Assembly (NCBI RefSeq): GCF_013294115.1 | Contig: NZ_JABSNP010000008.1 | Location: 62,001 to 126,000 of the forward strand | DNA: 64,000 nucleotides | DNA from: Hymenobacter caeli | Lineage (GTDB): Bacteria; Bacteroidota; Bacteroidia; Cytophagales; Hymenobacteraceae | Reading direction: 5' to 3' | Shown here: in pieces, positions 41,758 to 49,542 of the stretch | How the letters are laid out: every line of letters starts with the position of its first letter | Position numbering within the stretch: the first letter of the stretch is position 1 | Position numbers and translations under genes: made by a program | The notes under the pieces: model-generated | Databases searched by the model: none | Seen by the model: only the letters and a program-made list of their open reading frames with translations | Told to the model about the DNA's origin: nothing

Positions 41758-43542
41758 CTACTGCTTGGGCCGCAGCACGGCGTAGCCCCGCACTACGTCT
41801 TCGCGGTAGGCACCCGGGGGCAGCAGGCTGCGCACCACCTCGTGCACCGGCCGCCCGCGATACGCGGGGGGCACCACGAACACCGCCGCCGGGTACTGCC
41901 GCCAGAAGGCCCGCACCTGGGCCGGGGTGGGCGGCGGCAACAAGGCCAGCGAATCGGGGCGGCGCTGGGCCAGCAGCAGCCGGGCCAGCACGGGCGCGTG
42001 GGCAAAGGCGGCGAAGGTGGCGGCCGGCACCCGCGAGATATAGCCCCCCGGCAGCGCCTTGCCGTGCCGGGTTTGGTAGAGCAGCTCGGCCGGGTCGAAG
42101 CGGCCCACCTGGTGGTAGCCGTCGAGCAGGCCCACGGGAATGGGGAACACCACCGGCCCCGGCTGGGCCGCGGCCACGGCGTAGGCCGCCGGCACGTCGG
42201 ATTGGCGGATGAGCGGGTAGGCCGTGGGCTGGAATTCGAAGAAGACCCCGGCGGCCAGCGCGGCCGCCACGGCCCAGCCCCGGCCGGCCGCCGCGCCGCG
42301 CAGCCAGCCGTCGAGGCCGATGGCCGTGGCCAGCGGCAGCAGCAGCGAGAGCAGCAGCACGTGCCGCGTGGGGCAGCGGATGTTGTTGAGGAAGGGCACG
42401 AAGTGCACCAGGCTGGTGGGCAGGCGCAGCCAGTCGTGGCCCAGCCAGCGCAGCTCGGGCATGGTGAGCAGCGCAAACAGCAGCGCCAGGGCCCAGAAGG
42501 GGCGGGTTTCGGCGGGCGCGGCGGGCACGGGGGCCCCGGCCCGCCGCGCCCGGCCCGCCGCCAGGGCCAGCGCCAGGGCCAGCAGCGGCAGCAGGTAGCC
42601 CAGAAAGGTCACGTTCTCGACCGAGCCGGGGCTGTGGAAGCGGGGGCTGCGCCAGAGCGCCGCGCTGGCGGGCGTGGCCAGCCAGCGGTTGCCCAGCGGC
42701 GGCACGAGGTAGCCGGCCAGGTCGCCGCCCCACCACAGGCCGGCGTTGTCGTCGAGCCCGGCCAGGGCCAGGCCCCGCGAAACGAAGTGCCCGACCACCA
42801 AAATGGCCACCACCACCGCCCACGGCTGCCAGCGCCGCCAGCGCACTTCGCCCAGCCGCAGCGCCCACCAGGCCGCGTAGCCCACCGAGAAATACACCAG
42901 CCCCGCCAGCGCGTAATAATCACTGAACAAAGTAATTAGCAGCAAAAACAGGGCCCACGCCACTTGCCGCCCGCTGCGCACCCGCGGCCGCCACCGCCCC
43001 GGCGCAAACGCCAGCCCATCGAGGTACGCCAGGAGGTAGAACGGCACGGTGGCCGTGAGCAGCAGGTGGTAGTGCTCGGGCCAGTGCGCCAGCTTGTAGG
43101 GCGAAAACGCAAACGCGAAGCCCACGAGCCCGCACAGCAGCGGCTGCCGCACCCAGCGCCCCGCCAGCCGCGCCGCCCCCGCCCCGCTCAGCACGAAGCT
43201 CAGCAGCAGCCCGCCGTTCACGGCCCGGTACTCCTGGCGCAGCAGCACGTTGAGCACGCCCAGCACCGGCGTGTAGGTGTGCAGCCAGAGGCCGGTGCCG
43301 GCGGGGTAGAGCAGCAGGGGCGTGAAAAACGGGTTGTGCCCGGCCGCCGCCTGCCGTTGGAAGTTCCAGGCGTTCCACAGGTACTGGTTGGCGTCGCCGT
43401 GCGGGGTGCCCACGAAGGCGCTGCCCCAGGCCCGGCCCAGCGGCCACGAGTACCAGGCAAACAGCGCCGCGTAGGCCAGCCCGGCCAGCAGCAGGCCGCG
43501 GCCGCCCAGGGCATTGGCGGGCGCAGGAGAAGCGGTGGGCAT
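41758..43542 (-). CDS. Large polytopic membrane protein, YfhO/GT-C-like
   Basis: 594 aa from the ATG at 43542; the longer frame to 43620 crosses the promoter. About 11-12 helices. First loop 'SAFVGTPHGDANQYLWNAWN' has Asp and aromatic residues in the position used by GT-C enzymes, and 'GFAFAFSPYKLAHWPEHYHL' and 'LVHFVPFLNNIRCPTRHVLL' recall YfhO-type and other uncharacterised membrane transferases. A soluble C-terminal domain of ~170 residues ends 'YREDVVRGYAVLRPKQ'. It is the last member of the glycosylation island and is divergent from the 3-hydroxyanthranilate dioxygenase gene. Function inferred from topology only. Confidence 0.75.
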   Translation of the reverse strand: MPTASPAPANALGGRGLLLAGLAYAALFAWYSWPLGRAWGSAFVGTPHGDANQYLWNAWNFQRQAAAGHNPFFTPLLLYPAGTGLWLHTYTPVLGVLNVLLRQEYRAVNGGLLLSFVLSGAGAARLAGRWVRQPLLCGLVGFAFAFSPYKLAHWPEHYHLLLTATVPFYLLAYLDGLAFAPGRWRPRVRSGRQVAWALFLLLITLFSDYYALAGLVYFSVGYAAWWALRLGEVRWRRWQPWAVVVAILVVGHFVSRGLALAGLDDNAGLWWGGDLAGYLVPPLGNRWLATPASAALWRSPRFHSPGSVENVTFLGYLLPLLALALALAAGRARRAGAPVPAAPAETRPFWALALLFALLTMPELRWLGHDWLRLPTSLVHFVPFLNNIRCPTRHVLLLSLLLPLATAIGLDGWLRGAAAGRGWAVAAALAAGVFFEFQPTAYPLIRQSDVPAAYAVAAAQPGPVVFPIPVGLLDGYHQVGRFDPAELLYQTRHGKALPGGYISRVPAATFAAFAHAPVLARLLLAQRRPDSLALLPPPTPAQVRAFWRQYPAAVFVVPPAYRGRPVHEVVRSLLPPGAYREDVVRGYAVLRPKQ

Positions 43543-43579
43543 GGGGGGCGGGGAAAGGCCGGGGCCCGCGGGGCCCCAA

Positions 43580-43587
43580 CAAAAGTA
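43580..43587 (-). promoter_or_regulatory. -7 element TACTTTTG for the membrane protein gene
   Basis: Perfect TAnnTTTG match on the minus strand, 37 nt before the ATG at 43542 and back-to-back with the plus-strand element at 43604-43611. Confidence 0.55.
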
Positions 43588-43603
43588 GGCCGGCGGCGGT
43601 AGG

Positions 43604-43611
43604 TAGCTTTG
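43604..43611 (+). promoter_or_regulatory. -7 element TAGCTTTG for the dioxygenase gene
   Basis: Perfect TAnnTTTG match, 26 nt before the ATG at 43638. Confidence 0.55.
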
Positions 43612-43637
43612 CCCTGCCACCCCTTCGCCCCCGCCCC

Positions 43638-44165
43638 ATGCCCGTCGCTCGCCCGTTCAACTTTCAGCAGTGGATTGCCGACCACCGCCACCTGCTCAAG
43701 CCGCCCGTGGGCAACCAGCAGATCTTTAAGGACAACCAGGACTTCATCGTGATGGTGGTGGGCGGCCCCAACGTCCGCAAAGACTACCACGTGGACGCCG
43801 GCGAGGAGCTGTTCTTCCAGCAGGAGGGCACCATGACCGTGAAAATCATCGAAGACGGCCGCCCCGTGGACATCGAAATCGGGCCCGGCGAAATGTTCCT
43901 GCTGCCGCCCGGCGTGCCGCACTCGCCGCGCCGCCCGGCCGGCACCGTGGGCCTGGTGCTGGAGCGCTACCGCCAGGCCGGCGAGCTCGACGGCTTCCAG
44001 TGGTACTGCGAGAACTGCGGCCACCTGCTCTATGAGGAGTACGCCGAAATCACCGACATCGTGGCCCAGCTGCCGCCCCTCATGAACCGCTTCTGGGCCA
44101 ACGACGCCCTGCGCACCTGCTCGGTGTGCGGCACCTACCTGGCCGCGCCCGCCCCGGTGCAGTAG
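43638..44165 (+). CDS. nbaC: 3-hydroxyanthranilate 3,4-dioxygenase
   Basis: 175 aa, full length for bacterial HAAO. It opens the ring of 3-hydroxyanthranilate with O2, giving the precursor of quinolinate for NAD synthesis or of the 2-aminomuconate catabolic branch. Catalytic iron ligands are in place: H51 and E57 ('KDYHVDAGEELFFQ') and H95 ('LLPPGVPHSPRRP'); R47 and R99 match substrate-binding arginines. A second rubredoxin-like iron site is formed by C124-E-N-C127 and C161-S-V-C164. Kynureninase, which makes its substrate, is encoded at 49543-50826 on the same strand, 5.4 kb away with the rhodopsin cluster between. Confidence 0.95.
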   Translation: MPVARPFNFQQWIADHRHLLKPPVGNQQIFKDNQDFIVMVVGGPNVRKDYHVDAGEELFFQQEGTMTVKIIEDGRPVDIEIGPGEMFLLPPGVPHSPRRPAGTVGLVLERYRQAGELDGFQWYCENCGHLLYEEYAEITDIVAQLPPLMNRFWANDALRTCSVCGTYLAAPAPVQ

Positions 44166-44200
44166 GGCGGCCTTCGCGTCACTTATTTTGGGCCGGACCC

Positions 44201-44581
44201 TTAATTGAGGCTGGCCGCGTGCTGCCGCACCACTTCGCGGGCAATGGCCAGGTTGGTATCCAGGGAGTTGACGGCCAGGTAAACGAACATCTCGCCGCCG
44301 TTGAGCAGCTTGATGAGGTGGTACTGGTCCGAAACCGTGATGAGGATGTCGTCCAGCGTGCCGCTGCTGAGGCGCAGGGTGCGCATGGCTTCTAGGTTCT
44401 GCTTCACCACCTGGGTGTTGTAGGCCGCCGCCAGGTCGGGGTTGAACTGCTCGGAATTGGAATGGCTGGCCAGGTTCAAGCCCGTGCCGGCGTCCACCAC
44501 CGCCACGGCGATGAGGCCGGGCAGGTCGGCGAGGATGCCCTGCACAACCCGGCCGGGCGGCGTCGAATCGGAATAGGCCAT
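44201..44581 (-). CDS. Roadblock/LC7-domain protein (copy 2)
   Basis: 126 aa from the ATG at 44581. A single roadblock/LC7 domain: 'VVQGILADLPGLIAVAVVDA' then 'GTGLNLASHSNSEQFNPDLA', 'LDDILITVSDQYHLIKLLNG' and 'NSLDTNLAIAREVVRQHAAS'. Bacterial members such as MglB are partners or GAPs of Ras-like GTPases. No GTPase gene is in the window. Its central core resembles that of the preceding gene ('LREVLITMSDQLHLLRLVRN'), so the two are tandem paralogues separated by 23 bp. It is the last gene of the minus-strand cluster that includes the rhodopsin. Confidence 0.82.
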   Translation of the reverse strand: MAYSDSTPPGRVVQGILADLPGLIAVAVVDAGTGLNLASHSNSEQFNPDLAAAYNTQVVKQNLEAMRTLRLSSGTLDDILITVSDQYHLIKLLNGGEMFVYLAVNSLDTNLAIAREVVRQHAASLN

Positions 44582-44604
44582 AATAATAGCTGTTGAGCAG
44601 ATAG

Positions 44605-45204
44605 TTAATCGATGGTATTGGCGGCGGCTTGCAGCGCGATGCGGGCCAGGGACAAGCTGGCCAGGCTCGGGTTCAACACGATGGAAAGCAGCAGCTCGCC
44701 GTTGCGCACGAGGCGCAGCAGGTGCAGTTGGTCCGACATCGTAATCAGCACTTCGCGCAACACCTCGGGCGGGGCCCCCTGGGCGGCTTTCAGGGCCTGG
44801 CGCTCCAGCCGGACCACGTCGGCGTGGTAGCGGGCCACGGGGGCGGCGGGCAGCACGTCGCCGGGGGTGCGCCCTTGGATGGCAGTGCCGGTCTCCACCT
44901 GCGTTAGGCCCGCGAAAAACAGGCCCGGCAGTTCGGCCACGAGCTGCTCGAGGGCCGTGGTGGCCGACGCGACCAACAACAAGGCACCGCCCGGGGAGGC
45001 CGCCGGCGGGGCCGGGGCCGCCACGGGCAGCGCGGGGGGCACCGGCGGCGGCAGGGGCGGCGCGGCCGGGGGCGGGGGCAAAGCGGCCGGGGGCGGCAGA
45101 TGAGGCACGGCGGCCGGCGGCGGCTCCCCCGGGGCCCATCCCTCCGGGGCCGGGGCCGGGCTCGAGGCCGGCCGCACGGTCTTGGGCCGGAAAGGATTGA
45201 ACAT
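44605..45204 (-). CDS. Roadblock/LC7-domain protein with a proline-rich N-terminus (copy 1)
   Basis: 199 aa. Residues 1-~75 are a Pro/Ala-rich low-complexity tail ('PPPPAAPPLPPPVPPALPVA'), likely disordered. From ~80 on there is a roadblock-type domain: 'TTALEQLVAELPGLFFAGLT', 'VLREVLITMSDQLHLLRLVR' and 'PSLASLSLARIALQAAANTI'. It lies 101 bp after the rhodopsin gene and 23 bp before the second roadblock gene. Proline-rich tails often mediate docking. The link to the rhodopsin is positional only. Confidence 0.75.
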   Translation of the reverse strand: MFNPFRPKTVRPASSPAPAPEGWAPGEPPPAAVPHLPPPAALPPPPAAPPLPPPVPPALPVAAPAPPAASPGGALLLVASATTALEQLVAELPGLFFAGLTQVETGTAIQGRTPGDVLPAAPVARYHADVVRLERQALKAAQGAPPEVLREVLITMSDQLHLLRLVRNGELLLSIVLNPSLASLSLARIALQAAANTID

Positions 45205-45305
45205 AGTAAAGGATGAGGCTAGCGTTGAAAGGCAAAAGACCGCCCCAGCTGGTGCGGCACCCGCCGCCCGCCGGGGCGGTGCAACGGTTGAAAAAGGCCG
45301 GGGCC

Positions 45306-46091
45306 TTAGTAGGCCGCCACCCGGGCCGGCTCGGCCGCGGTGGCCTTGCTGCGGGCCCCGGCCGAGCGGGCCATGGTGTACACGATGAAGCCGAAGCCAA
45401 TCTTGTTGATAACGTCGCCGACGTTGTACACCAGGTTCATGTCGATGTGCAGGCCGCTGAGCAGGTTGCCCGGGGCCATCATGTAGCCCAGCGGGTAAAT
45501 GGCCCAGCCGATGATGATGAAGTAGCCCAGGTAGTTAAAGGCGTTCACCACGTCGATGCTCTCCGATTGGTCCACGAGCTTGCCCAGGCGGCCGAACCAC
45601 ACCTCGTACACCACGGCCAGGTAGCCCAGCGTGGAAATGCTGCCCCAGATGATGCTGTGCGCGGGGCCCGAAATTTCGCCCAGGTAACCGAAGGCAATCA
45701 TCCACACGGCCCCGGTGGCCAGCACCCACAGCGAGCCGGTTTTGGCCCCGGCCGGGCTCAGCAGCAAATAAAACTGGGCGCAGAGCATGGGCACGGTCAG
45801 CACCCAGTCGATGTAGCGGAATTGGGTGGGCGACTCGTGCGTCTGGATGTACAGGCCGCGCATGAAGTAGTAGTTCACGCCGGCGATGATGCAAATGATG
45901 CCGGCCACCGTGAGCGAGGTGCGCCATTGCGGCGGCAAGCTGTTGCGCTCCAGCAAAAAGAAGGCCCCCGCCGCCAGCAGGGCGAACGTACTCACGAAGA
46001 ACGTGAAGCCGACCACGTCGTTTTTAGGGATGGTGAAATCGGCCTTGGCGGCCACTTGCAGCAGTAGGGTAGCAAACATAAAATAGGGCAA
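45306..46091 (-). CDS. Microbial rhodopsin with an unusual D-T-Q motif
   Basis: 261 aa, seven helices. Retinal Schiff-base Lys230 lies in helix G ('VYNVGDVINKIGFGFIVYTM', with D226). Helix C reads 'FRYIDWVLTVPMLCAQFYLL': D95, T99 and Q106 align with D97, T101 and E108 of green proteorhodopsin, so the proton-donor Glu is Gln. The helix-B His75 equivalent is Asn73 ('GVNYYFMRGLYI'). L103 at the spectral-tuning position predicts green absorption. G150 aligns by eye with the position where xanthorhodopsin has the Gly that admits a carotenoid antenna (Phe152 in proteorhodopsin). Blh, which supplies retinal, is the upstream gene. A light-driven pump is likely, but its ion or a slow, sensor-like cycle is open. 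Confidence 0.95.
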   Translation of the reverse strand: MPYFMFATLLLQVAAKADFTIPKNDVVGFTFFVSTFALLAAGAFFLLERNSLPPQWRTSLTVAGIICIIAGVNYYFMRGLYIQTHESPTQFRYIDWVLTVPMLCAQFYLLLSPAGAKTGSLWVLATGAVWMIAFGYLGEISGPAHSIIWGSISTLGYLAVVYEVWFGRLGKLVDQSESIDVVNAFNYLGYFIIIGWAIYPLGYMMAPGNLLSGLHIDMNLVYNVGDVINKIGFGFIVYTMARSAGARSKATAAEPARVAAY

Positions 46092-46155
46092 TTAGGGGGT
46101 GAGCTGGCGGTTAATGAAAAAGGAGAAATATGAATTAGACTTGTTCCTGAATTAG

Positions 46156-46265
46156 AAAAGACCTAGACCGTCATGTAGAGCGCAGCGAAGCCTCTTTTTG
46201 GCGTCACTAACCCTGCTTACTGGCGCTAAAAAGAGGCTTCGCTGCGCTCTGCATGACGGTCTTTT
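46156..46265. repeat. Dispersed palindromic repeat, copy 3, between blh and rhodopsin
   Basis: Inverted repeat: AAAAGACC...CCGTCATG, AGAGCGCAGCGAAGCCTCTTTTT on the left and AAAAAGAGGCTTCGCTGCGCTCT with GCATGACGGTCTTTT on the right. Stem of about 40 paired bases. It may terminate blh transcription, in which case the rhodopsin needs a promoter at 46092-46155. Confidence 0.9.
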
Positions 46266-46300
46266 TTGCACAGCTTTTTATTTAGGAGCAAGTCTATCAG

Positions 46301-47320
46301 CTACCTGTTAGACAACATTTTAAATCCAGGCAAGGCCGTTAATACCCGCGCTTCAGGGGCTGGCCGGGGGGCCCAGCGGCAGCGGTCGAGCACGCCCGTC
46401 ACGAGCACCGTGTGGGGCAGCGTCACCACGGAGGCCGCCAGCAGCAGCAGGGCCACCAGCGTGCCCGAGTGCGCCAGCAGGGCGGGGCCCAGCCACCAGG
46501 CCACGCCCAGCAGGCCGGCCACGCTTACCGACAACAGGGGCAGCGCCAGCTTCCAGAAGCCGCGCAGGCGGGCCAGCAGGCGGCCGCCCGGCGGGGGACC
46601 CGGCAGCAGCGGCACCAGGCGCAGCACGTGGCGCAGGCTGTGCCAGCCCACGAAGTACACGCCGCTGGCCAAGGCCGGGCGCAGCACCAGCAGCAGCAGC
46701 GCCAGCAGCGCCGTTTCGCCCACGTCGGTGCGCAGGGCCCGCCACTGGCCCAGGGCCCCGTAGCCGGCCCAGAGCGCGGCCAGCGCCAGCCCCGCCAGCC
46801 CGCCCAGCCCCGCCGCCACTTGCCCGAACAGGGGGGCCGGCACGGCCTGCCCGCGGGTCAGGGCCAGCAAATCGTTGCAGAGGGCGCGGGTTTCGACGGG
46901 CCAGGCCAAGGCCGGCACGGCAAACAGCACCAGGCCGCGCGCCGCGCCGTGCAGCAGCCACCAGCGCCCGGCGCGCGCCGGCGCGGGCCGCAGCGTTGCG
47001 GCATCGGCCGAGCCCCAGTGCCAGGCCGAAAGGGCAAAAAAGCCCAGGAGGGCGGCCGTGGGCAGCCAGTACCAGGCCGCCAGCACCGCGCCGGCCAGGG
47101 CCACGTAGCCCAGCAGCAGCCCGCGCTGCCACCACGGGCCCCAGGCCGCCGCCCGGGCGGGCGGGGCCGCGGGCAGCAGCAGGTGGTCGCAGGCCCCGTG
47201 GGCGATGCCCAGCCCCACCAGCCCCACGGCCAGCGGCGGCCCCAGCAGCAGCGCCGCCGAAGCTGGAAACAACCCGCCCACTGCGGTGCACACCAAAACC
47301 AGTAGATAAACAGGACGCAT
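46301..47320 (-). CDS. blh: Brp/Blh-family beta-carotene 15,15'-dioxygenase
   Basis: 339 aa from the ATG at 47320 (a TTG at 47365 gives 15 more). A polytopic membrane enzyme that cleaves beta-carotene into two retinals. The His motifs that bind the iron are visible: 'LGIAHGACDHLLLP', 'LSAWHWGSAD', 'YFVGWHSLRHVLRL' and 'VVTLPHTVLVTGVLD'. About eight helices. Upstream of and in the same direction as the rhodopsin gene, separated by a palindromic repeat; the pair is the standard rhodopsin-chromophore module. A 6-bp palindrome TACTGA-TAA-TCAGTA (47382-47396) lies upstream of it. Confidence 0.93.
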   Translation of the reverse strand: MRPVYLLVLVCTAVGGLFPASAALLLGPPLAVGLVGLGIAHGACDHLLLPAAPPARAAAWGPWWQRGLLLGYVALAGAVLAAWYWLPTAALLGFFALSAWHWGSADAATLRPAPARAGRWWLLHGAARGLVLFAVPALAWPVETRALCNDLLALTRGQAVPAPLFGQVAAGLGGLAGLALAALWAGYGALGQWRALRTDVGETALLALLLLVLRPALASGVYFVGWHSLRHVLRLVPLLPGPPPGGRLLARLRGFWKLALPLLSVSVAGLLGVAWWLGPALLAHSGTLVALLLLAASVVTLPHTVLVTGVLDRCRWAPRPAPEARVLTALPGFKMLSNR

Positions 47321-47472
47321 AGCAGCAATGAAGCCGACGGCTAACAACCCGGCAGGCACGTACAATAATTAAATAATAAAGTACTGATAATCAGTATAAA
47401 ACTAGAAGCCCTGCGTCATGATAGGCAACACATCTCCGATAATTATTGCGCAACGCACCCAGCTGCGGGGCC

Positions 47473-48813
47473 CTATTCCATCGAGCTGATGTACAGGGCC
47501 GGGCGGCGCGTGGCGGCCGGGTCGTCCGCCTTGTCGGCGGCCGGGCGCAGGTGGCCTTGCGCCTGGAGGGCAGTGCTGGGCACGCCCTGCTTCACCAACT
47601 CGGCAATCACGAGGTTGGCCCGGTCGAGGGCCAGCGCGATGGAATGGGGCTCGGACGTTTCGGCGTTGCCGAACACGATGAGCCGGTAGCGGGGGTGCGT
47701 TTTCAGCAAGCTGGCGATGTTGCCCAGCTGCTGGGCCCCCTCGGGGCCCATGGTGGCCTGCCCGGGGGCGAAGCTGAGGCGGTCGAGGTCGATGGGTTTG
47801 CGGCTGGCTCCTTCCGGGTTGGCGAGGCGCTGCGAAAGCACGGCTTCGGCGGAATTGGCGTTTGATTGGGCCGGGGCGGCCGGTTGGACGTCGCGCGCGC
47901 CCTCGCCCCGGGGCATCGTCACGCTTAAGCTCGGGGCCGGCTGCCCGCCGCTTGCCACGGGCAGCACGGCGCTGCGGTGCGGGATGGCCACCAGCGCCCC
48001 CTCCTTCCGGCGCAGCGCCAGCACGGCGGCGAGTTTGTTGTCCGAACCGCGCAAAGCGGCCGGCTTCGCCGTGCGGACTTCGGCCGCCGGTTTGGCGGCC
48101 GGCGCGGGTTTTTCCGGGGCGGGGGCCTCCGCGGCGGGCGCGGCGACCGAGGCCACGGCTTTCTGCACGGCCGCTATCAGGGGCCGGGCGGCTTCCATCG
48201 TTTGCTTCTGCCAGAAGTAGCTGCTGGCCCCGATGCCCACCACGGCCAGCACCGCCAGCGGCCACCACGGAGCCGTGCCGGTCTCGGACCGGGCGGCCGC
48301 CGGTCCGGCCACCGCCGCTGGCGCGGCCGCTACCACCGGCGCGGCCACTGGGCCCGGGGCCGCCTGGGCCCGCAACCAGTTTTGCAGCCCGTTGGCGTCC
48401 AGGTGGTGTTCGGCGGCCTGCTGCCCGGCGGTGGCCAGGGCCACCAGGGCGAGGCAGCCCATCCAGTCGCTGGCCTGGCCGGGGGTGGCGGGGGCGTGCG
48501 ACCCGGCCAGGGCATGGAAACGACCGGCCCCGAGCAGCGTTTGCGCCAGGTGGCGGCGGTGTTCGGGCCAGCCGCCGTCGGGGCGGGTCAGCTCGGCCAA
48601 GTCGGTGTGCGCCTGCGTTTGGTAAAGCTGCTGGCACATGGCCCGCAAGTTTTCCGGGCTACCCAAGCCTTCAGCGGTGCCCAGGCTGTGCACCAACAGC
48701 GGCAGGGCTTGCTGCGACAACGCCGCCGCTGTTGCTTCGGGCAGGCCAACCGAAGCGGCCAGTTGCGCCTGCAACCCCGCCACATGAAAAGCTAACGTAG
48801 AAGTGGAGGCCAT
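47473..48813 (-). CDS. Single-pass membrane protein with OmpA-like C-terminus and DUF937-like N-terminus
   Basis: 446 aa without a signal peptide. The N-terminal ~140 residues ('LPEATAAALSQQALPLLVHS') resemble DUF937-type helical proteins, though weakly. A single membrane helix is at 'WWPLAVLAVVGIGASSYFW' (~185-203), then a long Ala/Pro linker. The C-terminal ~110 residues ('FAPGQATMGPEGAQQLGNIA', 'YRLIVFGNAETSEPHSIALA', 'DRANLVIAELVKQGVPSTAL') look like an OmpA peptidoglycan-binding domain. It therefore spans inner membrane and periplasm. First gene of the minus-strand cluster that contains blh and the rhodopsin, 152 bp upstream of blh; a functional link is not shown. Confidence 0.75.
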   Translation of the reverse strand: MASTSTLAFHVAGLQAQLAASVGLPEATAAALSQQALPLLVHSLGTAEGLGSPENLRAMCQQLYQTQAHTDLAELTRPDGGWPEHRRHLAQTLLGAGRFHALAGSHAPATPGQASDWMGCLALVALATAGQQAAEHHLDANGLQNWLRAQAAPGPVAAPVVAAAPAAVAGPAAARSETGTAPWWPLAVLAVVGIGASSYFWQKQTMEAARPLIAAVQKAVASVAAPAAEAPAPEKPAPAAKPAAEVRTAKPAALRGSDNKLAAVLALRRKEGALVAIPHRSAVLPVASGGQPAPSLSVTMPRGEGARDVQPAAPAQSNANSAEAVLSQRLANPEGASRKPIDLDRLSFAPGQATMGPEGAQQLGNIASLLKTHPRYRLIVFGNAETSEPHSIALALDRANLVIAELVKQGVPSTALQAQGHLRPAADKADDPAATRRPALYISSME

Positions 48814-49413
48814 AGTGGGTACCGGGAATGGGAAGTAAAAGCGGATTTATTAAAGGATCTTCGTTACCGGCTGCGCGGCGTCTGGCAGCGCTCCGATGCC
48901 ACAGGCCACAACTTGACCAGCTGAAGAGCTGTTTCGGTGAGAATACTCGATGAATTGTACTAATCAGAGCCAATCACTGAGGACAAACAGACCCCATGGC
49001 AAACCGATAGATTATAAAAACACAAATTATTAAAGGGAATTATAAGACTGAACCGTGGACGAACAATAAACAGTAGCGCATTCTGCGAAACGTCATGCCA
49101 CCCGTTCAAACCCTCATTAAAGCTGTCAAAAATAGTCATCTAGAAGTTAAAAAAAAATATTTGCCAATATTTTTATTACCCCGCAAACCGCTGCCCTATT
49201 TGCTGCGTAGCTATTCGTTTTTAAAAAATTAAAAGATATCATTATTTTTATTAGATTAATACAATATCAATGCGTTTGCTGAAAAATATTTTTATTGTAC
49301 TATCCGTATGCAAACGGCTTAGGCAGCTGCCGATGCTCATGGGTTTACCTGCCCCGCGGTGTTGGCCACGCCATTGGCACAGGATGTAGCGAGCGGAAAG
49401 CGCGGATTTCCAT

Positions 49414-49450
49414 AAGTAAGCCGCGGCCATATTTTGGCCGCGGCTTACTT
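49414..49450. repeat. Perfect 16-bp inverted repeat (hairpin) upstream of kynU
   Basis: AAGTAAGCCGCGGCCA, loop TATTT, TGGCCGCGGCTTACTT. Every base of the stem pairs. It may be a terminator of an upstream transcript or a binding site; there is no long T-run. Confidence 0.75.
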
Positions 49451-49530
49451 GGCTCTCTCAGGCCTTTTTGCGCTGCCGCGCTTGGATTGGTTAAGGGGCC
49501 AGCCACCGCCGCGGGCCGCGGCACCGGCCG

Positions 49531-49538
49531 TACCTTTG
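49531..49538 (+). promoter_or_regulatory. -7 element TACCTTTG, 4 nt before the kynU start
   Basis: Perfect TAnnTTTG element followed by GGGA and the ATG at 49543. Same geometry as rsmI. No TTG is found at the usual -33 distance. Confidence 0.6.
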
Positions 49539-49542
49539 GGGA

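Larger units (their letters stand above)
48814..49542. other. AT-rich intergenic region of 729 bp, no gene seen
   Basis: Between the divergent OmpA-like and kynureninase genes. 48960-49330 is strongly AT-rich (for example AAAAATATTTGCCAATATTT, a short hairpin) and holds no open frame with coding character. A possible minus-strand -7 element TATTTTTG is at 49127-49134, far from the start codon. The right part has a perfect inverted repeat (49414-49450) and the kynU promoter. Confidence 0.6.

Noticed and set aside
44201..45400. 399-aa minus-strand frame covering both roadblock genes
   Set aside because: Only its last 126 residues are protein-like; the remainder is an out-of-frame reading of the second roadblock gene.
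49127..49134. TATTTTTG on the minus strand as the promoter of the 47473-48813 gene
   Set aside because: It lies over 300 bp from the start codon, in AT-rich sequence where such words arise by chance, and lacks a TTG at the right spacing.
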